Shown in pieces: positions 6,915 to 12,806 of a stretch of DNA of 12,806 bases. How positions within the stretch are numbered: position 1 is the stretch's first letter; the number at the start of each line of letters is the position of its first letter. The stretch is from an uncultured Prevotella sp. (lineage in GTDB: Bacteria > Bacteroidota > Bacteroidia > Bacteroidales > Bacteroidaceae), in the NCBI GenBank assembly GCA_900548745.1, contig URLQ01000081.1, forward strand, positions 1 to 12,806, in the 5' to 3' direction. Below the pieces are notes generated by a model. It saw only the letters and a list, made by a program, of their open reading frames with translations. It was not told the DNA's origin and did no database searches. The position numbers and the translations under genes are program-made.

Positions 6915-9900
6915 TTACTTCAGAATAACTTTCTTTCCGTTGTACAGATAGATATTGCCCTTTACCGGAGCAATAACCTTTACACCCTGAAGAGTGTACC
7001 ATGCACCGTCAGCTGTAGTCTCTGCATTTACGCTACTTATGGCCGTTGCGATGTAAGCCTCTTCGGCAGCCTTCAGTTCTTCGGTTGCCTTATTGAGCTC
7101 TGCATTGAACTCTGAGGTGTCGTATACGCCCTGAGCCTTGTCGATAGCCGCCTTGAGAGCCTTTGCAGCCTCATCAGTCTCTACGTCGGCATTGCCTAAC
7201 AACGTTGTTGCCTTCTGTATTTCTGCAAGAAGCAATGCCTTGGCGTCTGTCACATCCTCTGCCACGAATTCCACGAGCCAACGTGGGTCTCCGGTCTTCA
7301 TCTTAGCCTGCTTTGTAGAAGCGCCAAGGGTGAAGTCTGCATTTGCAGCATTGGCAAACATCGGATCCATCTCGATGATTGTACCGCTTACGTCATAGCC
7401 TTCTGCATTTTCAAATGTAACAGTCTCGGTATTGTCCTCAGCAAGAGTCTTGGTCATGTAGGTGTTGTTGTTGAACGTAACCATGTCATCAGCATAAGTG
7501 CCTGCCTGGCGTCCTCCAAGAATACGTCGTGCAATCTGTCCTGAACCACAGTTGCTGAAGATGTTGTCCGTTACGATGAACGAAGAACACTTCTGTCCTG
7601 CAAATCCTCCGTAGTTAGCCCACTGTCCCTTTACGGCAACATTATGGAAGGTGTTGTTTTGGAAGATAACATAGTTGAATAAGTATCCTGCACGTGTAGC
7701 ACGTCCGCTATTGTTATACTGTACGAAGTATTTAGCGTCGCTTGCACCTGTATTCCAGAATGTAGAGTTGCTTACAGAGAGTGTGTTTGCAAAGCCGCCC
7801 TTGAAGTAAACCACAGCATTGCCATTGACGCCAGTTGCCTCATCGCTTGCGAGATTTACCTTACAGTTGTCGATTGTGAGGTTTTCAACACAGTATTTTA
7901 CATTGTTGTCGTAAACGAGCTGAGCTTTCACTCCGTTGATGTTCAGGTTGCTAAGACTTACATAGCCCTTGATGTGGTAGTAGTCGTTGCCCTCCTCCTT
8001 GAGGTTTTCTGATGGAGTGGCGCTAAGCTGGATGAATGCTCCGGCATTTGCGCTTGCATCTATCGTTGCAGGTGTCTCCTTCACACCGGCGATATTGAGA
8101 GGTGCAGCCACCTCTATCGGTGCAGTAACGGTGTAAGTGGCATTGTCTTCAAGTGTGATAGATACAGACTTGAGGTTATCTATGTCTGCAAGACCGTTTG
8201 CAAGAGCCTCGTTGATGTTTCCTCCACCATTAAGTGAAAGGTTGAGTTCCATCGGACGAGCCTGCGACTTGTCGTATTCCACGAGCCAGCATGGGTCGCC
8301 AATCTTGTATTTTGCCTGCTGTGAACCGGCAAATACCGTGAAGTCGCCATTTGCTGCATCAGAGAACTCAGGATCTGTATTTCGAGATGTCGCAGTCTGG
8401 TCTGAGCCTTGCTTTGAAGCATCTGTCCATCCTGTCTGTTCTGCTCCGCCAGCGAAATATGTATTGTTAGCATATTCTACAGTCGGATTGTTTGAGTTCT
8501 GACCACCGAGCCATCCGCGGACCTCATTACCAGTCTGTGTTGATTCGGCGATGATTGAGTTCTTCAGAATGAACTGCAGAGACTTCTGTCCCTTGCCTTG
8601 CAGGTTGTTGAACTGCTTGTCTACTGCAACCTTATATAATGTACTGTTCGTTATTGATGTAACTTCCTGGTATGTAGCCTGGTCACCATCAAGGTCTTTC
8701 ACTCTACCTTTAGTCTGCAGCAGATAGCCCTTATGACCATCCTTCGACCATAAGGTTGAGTTGGCAATGCTCAGACTTGCAGGATAGCCCTTGAAGTCGA
8801 ACACTGCAGAAGAACCGACAAGCTCTACATCCACGTTGTCTATGTTGACATTGTCTACGAGAGACTTCTGAGCATCATTCACAAGAGACTTTGCAAGACC
8901 CTTTATCTTAAGGTTCTGCATCATGACAGTAGCTACGCTCTTGTAGTTTGCGTTTTCTGTTCCGTCAGCATTCAATGCAAGGATTTCACATCCGTCAAGC
9001 TTGACAAACGGTTCTGCAAGAGCAGAAGCGTCTATTGTTGCCGGTGCTGTCGCATCTCCTGTCAGAACAAAGTCGCCACCCGATACGATAGGCTCTGTCA
9101 CGGTATACTCTCCACCTGCTGCGAGATTGATGTAAACACCGCCAACTTTGTCGCCAGAAGCCTCAACGTCTGCTCTCTCCGCCTTGATGATGTCAGAGAG
9201 GTTTGCACCTGTCTCTACGTTGTCGATTGAAATATTCTGCGTCTGAGGAATTCGTGTTACGGAGATTGGCCAGAACTGAACGTTGTCGTTGTACACGCCA
9301 ATTGCTCCTACTACGTCAAAGACGTCGTAAGGTGCCGCCTGTTCAAGATTCTTGCTGAACTGGTCGTAACCTTTTATTATAGTGCCGTCTTCTGTCTCAA
9401 ACTCATAGTTTGCCTTTGCTTTGCCTGATGCTTCTGCCGTGATGTAGTAGTGTACGTTTTTCAACACACCTACCTTATTCATATTTGCAGCCACAATGTC
9501 TGCCGGAACAAATTCATCAAAAGTAATCTCGTCTTTCACGCCTTCCACTGCGGTAAGGGCGGACGATGGTACAGCCTCGAAGAGCTTGTTGAAGTAAGAA
9601 ACGGAGCCTGTCCAGTTAGCAGCAATATGCTGTCCCGGCTCAAGTGTTGCGGCACCGGAAGCTCCATATATGAGAGAGCTGCCTGTAGCATCCTTTATAT
9701 ATAGGTATCTGCTGTCTGGAATTGCGACAACCGTAGTCTCTCCGCCCAAAGCAAAGAGTGCCTTGTCAGGGAGAGCATTCAGAGTGGCAATATCTGCTAC
9801 AACAGGTATTGCCTCGAAAGTTTTCGTCACGACGGAACTCTTGTCCGCACCTTTTATTGCAATAGCCTTGACTGTTGTCGTAGCGTTGAGGGTAAACGGC

Positions 9901-10523
9901 TCAGCGTATGCCGTGCTTGTTGCTGTAGGGTCGATGCCGTCAAGAGTATAATAGATCTTTGCATCTTGTGTTTCACATGCAAGAGTAACGGTTGTTGTTC
10001 CCAAGAACGGCGTTGTGCCGGAAATAGTAGGTGCCAACACTTTCGGTGCCTCACCTTCCACAATCGTCACACTTGTGATGTAAGCACGCTTAGGTGTAGA
10101 AATAGCCACAGATGTCATTGCTGAGCCGTTGCACACCAAAGAGTATTCTGCCACTTCATTTCCTTCAAGCGTGAAGTCTGTTCCGGCAACGTTAATTGTC
10201 GCTTCACTGTCTTTAAACTTCAGCGCCGTAAACTTTATCGCTGTCGGTCTTATCTCCGATGCGAAGTTAAGGGTGAAGCTTCCTTTCTTACTGCTGGAAC
10301 CCAGCTTCAGGCCTCGTCCTGCTCTGGCAAGATAAACATTGTTGATGTCTGACACGCCAGACAGATACTCGCTACCCGTCTTTACGATTTCCGCCATCGT
10401 TGTCAACTTTATATTGGAATCAGATGTTCCAGTATTTTCGTTGAACGTAATGACCTTGTCTGCCGAAATTCCCATCACGAAGCAAAACAGGAATGTCCAG
10501 ATTAGTAAAAGTTTTTTTTCCAT
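6915..10523 (-). CDS. Large secreted protein with chitobiase-type domain and duplicated beta-helix units
   Basis: The 1202-residue protein starts with a signal peptide (1-21, likely cut after GISA). Residues about 22-157 form a beta-rich domain. Residues about 163-238 match the chitobiase/hexosaminidase C-terminal type (IYYTLDGIDPT...TTTVKAIAIKG). Residues about 243-425 look like an OB-like beta region. Two homologous units follow, about 430-751 and 760-1087, resembling DUF4957/DUF5123-type beta-helix proteins. Each has an ATIDAS segment, FKG...SNST turns and an end block DPxFxxAAN.DFT...QAK.K.GDP.WLVE. A helical Ala/Glu/Lys spacer (about 1092-1160) leads to a short tail with WYTLQGVKV and YNGKKVILK, reminiscent of exported-protein C-terminal tails in Bacteroidetes. 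I see no catalytic motif. Adhesion or carbohydrate binding at the surface is possible but unproven. The gene stands alone between the IS and its terminator. Confidence 0.82.
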   Translation of the reverse strand: MEKKLLLIWTFLFCFVMGISADKVITFNENTGTSDSNIKLTTMAEIVKTGSEYLSGVSDINNVYLARAGRGLKLGSSSKKGSFTLNFASEIRPTAIKFTALKFKDSEATINVAGTDFTLEGNEVAEYSLVCNGSAMTSVAISTPKRAYITSVTIVEGEAPKVLAPTISGTTPFLGTTTVTLACETQDAKIYYTLDGIDPTATSTAYAEPFTLNATTTVKAIAIKGADKSSVVTKTFEAIPVVADIATLNALPDKALFALGGETTVVAIPDSRYLYIKDATGSSLIYGASGAATLEPGQHIAANWTGSVSYFNKLFEAVPSSALTAVEGVKDEITFDEFVPADIVAANMNKVGVLKNVHYYITAEASGKAKANYEFETEDGTIIKGYDQFSKNLEQAAPYDVFDVVGAIGVYNDNVQFWPISVTRIPQTQNISIDNVETGANLSDIIKAERADVEASGDKVGGVYINLAAGGEYTVTEPIVSGGDFVLTGDATAPATIDASALAEPFVKLDGCEILALNADGTENANYKSVATVMMQNLKIKGLAKSLVNDAQKSLVDNVNIDNVDVELVGSSAVFDFKGYPASLSIANSTLWSKDGHKGYLLQTKGRVKDLDGDQATYQEVTSITNSTLYKVAVDKQFNNLQGKGQKSLQFILKNSIIAESTQTGNEVRGWLGGQNSNNPTVEYANNTYFAGGAEQTGWTDASKQGSDQTATSRNTDPEFSDAANGDFTVFAGSQQAKYKIGDPCWLVEYDKSQARPMELNLSLNGGGNINEALANGLADIDNLKSVSITLEDNATYTVTAPIEVAAPLNIAGVKETPATIDASANAGAFIQLSATPSENLKEEGNDYYHIKGYVSLSNLNINGVKAQLVYDNNVKYCVENLTIDNCKVNLASDEATGVNGNAVVYFKGGFANTLSVSNSTFWNTGASDAKYFVQYNNSGRATRAGYLFNYVIFQNNTFHNVAVKGQWANYGGFAGQKCSSFIVTDNIFSNCGSGQIARRILGGRQAGTYADDMVTFNNNTYMTKTLAEDNTETVTFENAEGYDVSGTIIEMDPMFANAANADFTLGASTKQAKMKTGDPRWLVEFVAEDVTDAKALLLAEIQKATTLLGNADVETDEAAKALKAAIDKAQGVYDTSEFNAELNKATEELKAAEEAYIATAISSVNAETTADGAWYTLQGVKVIAPVKGNIYLYNGKKVILK

Positions 10524-10643
10524 AGAAATTAGTGTTTTAAATTAAGTTATTATTATTGTCTTGTTTTGATAGCTTGAAGATTACATTTCACAGTCTTTTG
10601 TTTTAGTTTACCCTGATTATATGCCGGGTGAGCTTTGCATGGG

Positions 10644-10651
10644 CAAAGATA
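10644..10651 (-). promoter_or_regulatory. Candidate -7 box for the secreted-protein gene
   Basis: The minus strand reads TATCTTTG followed by C, a very good match to the Bacteroidetes -7 box TAnnTTTG. It would give an untranslated leader of roughly 110-120 nt, AT-rich near the start codon at 10523. A -33 TTTG at normal spacing is not evident. The first bases of the box (10649-10651) belong to the direct repeat created by the IS. In the far copy, at 12432, the box is destroyed and reads TATCCTGA. Confidence 0.5.
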
Positions 10652-10747
10652 TGAAAAATATCAATAGGTTGTACATCATATACTAAAAAAACTTGGTTTA
10701 TACGACATTTTCGAGTGACAATTCAGGAAACACGAAATTGCACGTTT
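10649..10747. repeat. Left 99-bp direct repeat (IS target duplication)
   Basis: This 99-bp segment is identical to 12432-12530 by direct reading, and each copy abuts one end of the insertion sequence. The base before it (G at 10648) equals the last base of the IS, so the repeat can also be counted as 100 bp. Confidence 0.92.
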
Positions 10748-10771
10748 CCTGACTTCGTCAATGCGCCACCC
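10748..10771 (+). repeat. IS left terminal inverted repeat
   Basis: The left end reads CCTGACTTCGTCA, then TGCGCCACCC. The outer 13 bases match the reverse complement of the right end with one difference. The inner TGCGCCACC also matches, but it is shifted by 6 bp relative to the right end. Confidence 0.8.
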
Positions 10772-10774
10772 AAA

Positions 10775-12316
10775 TTAAAATTGGTCTTTTGATAGGTCGA
10801 AAAGTGACATGATAGTACGGTGCTTATCGGTTAGGAACAATGTTTTTGTGAAGAACAACCCATTCTCTGGCATCCGTATCTTTATTGTTGTGATTGTTTT
10901 GGCGATATCAAGCACATTGTCAACACTCATTCCTATTTTGTTGATTGCTATAAGTCTCTCTAATTCCTTATATACTTTATAGGCGATGAAGCAGATGCAA
11001 ATGTGTGCTTCTATCCTTCTTTCTGTAAAATGGAACATCGGACGCATCTCCAAAGTTCCTTTTGAGATACGGAAGGCACGTTCTACCACCCATAGCCCGT
11101 GGTATTGGTCTATTACACGTTCTGCATCAAGGTCAGTATTGGTGAGATACCCTTTCAATCCATCCCATTTGCAGTCTTCGGCAATCTTCTCCTCGCTTAT
11201 GCTTACATCAATATCCTTGCTGATCTCAAGGAACTTGTTGTAACCTCTGCGGTTTATCTGCTGCTTGGTGACGTGTCCGCTCTTGTAGGCTTTCCTCAGC
11301 CGTGCGATGCCTCGGGTGCGGTTGTAGGCATCCTTTTTTGCCCGCTTTTCGGAATAGCTGACGATAAGACGTTCGCCATTGGGTTGCCTGAGTTCATGGC
11401 TGACATTGTCCGCTTTGTCCAATGAGAGGATCCATTGCTTGACATCGCTACTTTTGTTTTTTATACGTGCACCTAAGATGTACTTGTATCCGGCTTGTTG
11501 TAACAGTTTCATGTTATTCTTGTTCATCAAGCCAGAATCGGCAACGACCACAAAATCATCTCCAAGCGTGAAGCGCTGTTTGAAGTCGTCTATCATCGGT
11601 ATCATGGTAAAACCCTCGTATTGACTGCCGTTGAACAAGGAATATGATAGTGGATAGCCACCTTCGGAAACCAGCAAGCCGAGTACGACCTGCGACTCAG
11701 CTGTCTTGCCGTCTTTCGAGAAGCCTGGCTCACGCAGCACATCTGTCTGTGCGGTTTCAAAGTACAGTGTCGTCACATCGTAAAACATCAGTCCTATTTT
11801 TCCGCCGAATATCTTACGCGTATGTTCCACACTAATCTGTTGAGCCTGCTCCATCTGCGTATTGTAGAGCTTGTCCATGTAACGATAGATGTGATTGAGA
11901 TCAACGTCCTCGTCATAGTAAGACTTCAGGTAGTCAACCGTTGCCAGCTTACTCTTCGGTTGCGACACTCTTGCTATCACAAGATGGCGTAGAATCTCAT
12001 CCGGTATGCAGTTGAAGCCAATGCTGTCGTAAACTTGGCCAAGTAGCAGTTGTGTGCCATTGATTAATATGTTGTCTATGTTGTTGAGGAGACGCTTGGT
12101 GTCCTCTACTTCCTTTCCGCGACGGTCGTCAAAGTCTAATTCCTGCTGACCTCCAAAAGAGCGGATCCATGCAGCTGCTTTATTACACAGTGATTCTATA
12201 TCTTCCTCTGACGATGAAGATCCAAAGGACTTTATCTCCTTATATTTGCCGCTGGCTTTGCTGACAACAACTACGCTTGTGGTACCAGATCTGTTATGTT
12301 TCTTGCGTACATACAT
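10775..12316 (-). CDS. IS1634/IS1549-family DDE transposase
   Basis: The 513-residue enzyme cuts and joins the element's ends. The DDE_Tnp_1 (IS4-like) core shows the first aspartate in YDVTTLYFE (Asp180), the second in VVADSGLMN (Asp260), and the glutamate in YHGLWVVERAFRISK (Glu412). That last segment follows the Y-x2-R-x3-E-x6-K pattern, with Leu in place of Arg. The start at 12316 (MYVRKKHNRSG) fits the usual N-terminus of this family. An in-frame start at 12391 would add 25 unlikely residues translated from the IS end. A likely promoter box lies only 4 nt before the chosen start. The frame is uninterrupted and all three acidic residues are present, so activity is plausible. Nothing else is encoded in the element. 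Confidence 0.92.
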   Translation of the reverse strand: MYVRKKHNRSGTTSVVVVSKASGKYKEIKSFGSSSSEEDIESLCNKAAAWIRSFGGQQELDFDDRRGKEVEDTKRLLNNIDNILINGTQLLLGQVYDSIGFNCIPDEILRHLVIARVSQPKSKLATVDYLKSYYDEDVDLNHIYRYMDKLYNTQMEQAQQISVEHTRKIFGGKIGLMFYDVTTLYFETAQTDVLREPGFSKDGKTAESQVVLGLLVSEGGYPLSYSLFNGSQYEGFTMIPMIDDFKQRFTLGDDFVVVADSGLMNKNNMKLLQQAGYKYILGARIKNKSSDVKQWILSLDKADNVSHELRQPNGERLIVSYSEKRAKKDAYNRTRGIARLRKAYKSGHVTKQQINRRGYNKFLEISKDIDVSISEEKIAEDCKWDGLKGYLTNTDLDAERVIDQYHGLWVVERAFRISKGTLEMRPMFHFTERRIEAHICICFIAYKVYKELERLIAINKIGMSVDNVLDIAKTITTIKIRMPENGLFFTKTLFLTDKHRTIMSLFDLSKDQF

Positions 12317-12320
12317 GAAA

Positions 12321-12354
12321 CAAAGGTACACATTTTTTACTTGCGCCACCCAAA
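12321..12354 (-). promoter_or_regulatory. Candidate transposase promoter
   Basis: On the minus strand, TTTG (12351-12354) and TACCTTTG (12321-12328) are separated by 22 nt, close to the Bacteroidetes -33/-7 arrangement. The -7 box ends 4 nt before the ATG at 12316, which implies a very short or absent leader. The TTTG overlaps the TGCGCCACCCAAA repeat (12342-12354) that also occurs at the left end (10762-10774). Confidence 0.4.
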
Positions 12355-12401
12355 GCCACCCATAAATTTGACGTAACTCATTGATTTTCAATCTGCGCTA
12401 T

Positions 12402-12431
12402 GTGGTGGCGCAGAAAAGTGATGAAGTCAGG
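12402..12431 (-). repeat. IS right terminal inverted repeat
   Basis: Read on the minus strand from 12431, the end is CCTGACTTCATCA, then a 5-base spacer, then TGCGCCACC. It pairs with the left end as described there. A second direct copy of the inner motif lies nearby at 12342-12354. Confidence 0.8.
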
Positions 12432-12530
12432 ATATGAAAAATATCAATAGGTTGTACATCATATACTAAAAAAACTTGGTTTATACGACATTTTCGAGTG
12501 ACAATTCAGGAAACACGAAATTGCACGTTT
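12432..12530. repeat. Right 99-bp direct repeat (IS target duplication)
   Basis: This is the second copy of 10649-10747 in the same orientation, with no mismatch seen. After it the sequence continues with TTTTGAAAGCCGG, the presumed original neighbour of the target site. Confidence 0.92.
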
Positions 12531-12564
12531 TTTTGAAAGCCGGTAACTTCTCATAGAAATTCTG

Positions 12565-12806
12565 TCAACTTTCTTTTTTTAACTTGATTTTTGTAGTATA
12601 GTCAAAGCCTGTCTTTCCAGTACTCTTACGCAAGTACTGGAGTACTCTTACGCAAGTACTGGAGTAATCTCCCGTAAGTACCGGATCTAATTTACTAACC
12701 TGAGTTCGGGATAAGCGACAGTCGTTTTTCTTGCTATGCCAGATTTCCGACAGGTGCATATTACATTTGCCCTCCAAACAATATGGATGGCAAAATGCAG
12801 AATTGT
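12565..12806 (-). other. Doubtful partial open frame at the window edge
   Basis: A minus-strand frame is open from the window edge at 12806 to a stop at 12565, giving about 80 codons. An in-window start could be TTG at 12777 or ATG further in. The predicted sequence is polar and Lys/Arg/Ser/Thr-rich, and its middle is simply a translation of the tandem 22-bp palindromic repeat. I recognise no family. I think it is more likely non-coding sequence or the broken end of a gene than a real short gene. Confidence 0.15.
12617..12684. repeat. Tandem 22-bp palindromic repeat
   Basis: Two identical 22-bp units (12619-12640 and 12641-12662) are followed by a third, diverged unit (12663-12684) with about five differences. 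The first unit with its flank forms CCAGTACT (12617-12624), an 8-nt centre, and AGTACTGG (12633-12640), a perfect 8-bp stem. The layout resembles repetitive extragenic palindromes. It lies in the 276-bp region right of the IS duplication, which has no convincing gene. Confidence 0.75.

Larger units (their letters stand above)
10748..12431 (-). mobile_element. IS1634/IS1549-type insertion sequence, complete
   Basis: The element is 1684 bp long and carries one transposase gene filling most of its length. Its ends are imperfect inverted repeats beginning CCTGACTTC, and it is bounded by 99-bp direct repeats. IS1634 of Mycoplasma mycoides is known for making long and variable target duplications, so transposase type and duplication agree. 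The perfect identity of the flanking repeats and the intact reading frame suggest a recent insertion. I cannot name the specific element without a search of ISfinder. Confidence 0.9.

Noticed and set aside
5933..10523. A new defence or conflict system around the large secreted protein
   Set aside because: Its neighbours are housekeeping genes and an IS. No nuclease, kinase, toxin-antitoxin pair or immunity gene is visible.
10723..10752. Inverted repeat TCAGGAAAC/GTTTCCTGA across the left IS junction
   Set aside because: Half comes from target DNA and half from the IS end. It most likely arises by chance or weak target preference, and the true IS ends are better defined by the match between the two termini.
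12317..12391. A 25-residue N-terminal extension of the transposase
   Set aside because: The family N-terminus starts at MYVRKK. The extension would translate the promoter and the subterminal repeats of the IS.
12617..12684. CRISPR array
   Set aside because: The repeat units are directly adjacent with no spacers, there are only about three, and no cas gene is present.
1..12806. tRNA or rRNA genes, or a riboswitch
   Set aside because: I found no cloverleaf-like segments, rRNA motifs or long structured leaders in the intergenic spaces; the longest leader (10524-10648) is simply AT-rich.

Overview
The window looks like a chromosomal segment of a Bacteroidales bacterium, most likely Prevotella or a close relative. 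The basis is a NigD-like lipoprotein, a Bacteroidetes-type HRDIxxD acyltransferase, promoter boxes of the TAnnTTTG type, no obvious Shine-Dalgarno sequences, and a large secreted protein ending in the 'WYTLQGVKV...KGNIYLYNGKKVILK' type of tail common in Prevotella exoproteins. Genus is an inference from pattern recognition only. Every gene I can support is on the minus strand.

Right to left in transcription order, positions 6637-204 hold seven tightly spaced genes that read like one operon: a membrane-anchored protein with two PASTA domains, an RluD-type rRNA pseudouridine synthase, D-alanine--D-alanine ligase (ddl), a PlsC-like acyltransferase, a NigD-like lipoprotein, dihydropteroate synthase (folP) and the membrane diadenylate cyclase cdaA. 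Gaps are 2-46 nt. A hairpin terminator lies just after cdaA (about 141-186). Envelope building (PASTA, Ddl, acyltransferase), folate synthesis and c-di-AMP signalling may therefore share a transcript. No CdaR/YbbR partner of CdaA is visible in the window.

Positions 10523-6915 encode a 1202-residue secreted protein: signal peptide, N-terminal beta domain, chitobiase-type beta domain, an OB-like region, two homologous beta-helix-like units of about 320 residues, a helical spacer and a short C-terminal tail. A perfect 19-bp stem terminator (6853-6901) closes it.

Positions 10748-12431 are an intact insertion sequence of the IS1634/IS1549 type (1684 bp, one 513-residue transposase, imperfect terminal inverted repeats). 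It is flanked by identical direct repeats of 99 bp (10649-10747 and 12432-12530), an unusually long target duplication of the kind described for IS1634. The insertion sits immediately upstream of the secreted-protein gene, and the duplication left the promoter-proximal side of that gene intact.

The right end (12531-12806) has no convincing gene. It holds a tandem, palindromic 22-bp repeat (12617-12684). The left end (1-203) is intergenic and contains a near-perfect 28-bp palindrome (93-120) besides the cdaA terminator. I do not see a clearly new multi-gene system. The best leads are the long IS target duplication at a promoter, the operon composition, and the duplicated architecture of the secreted protein.
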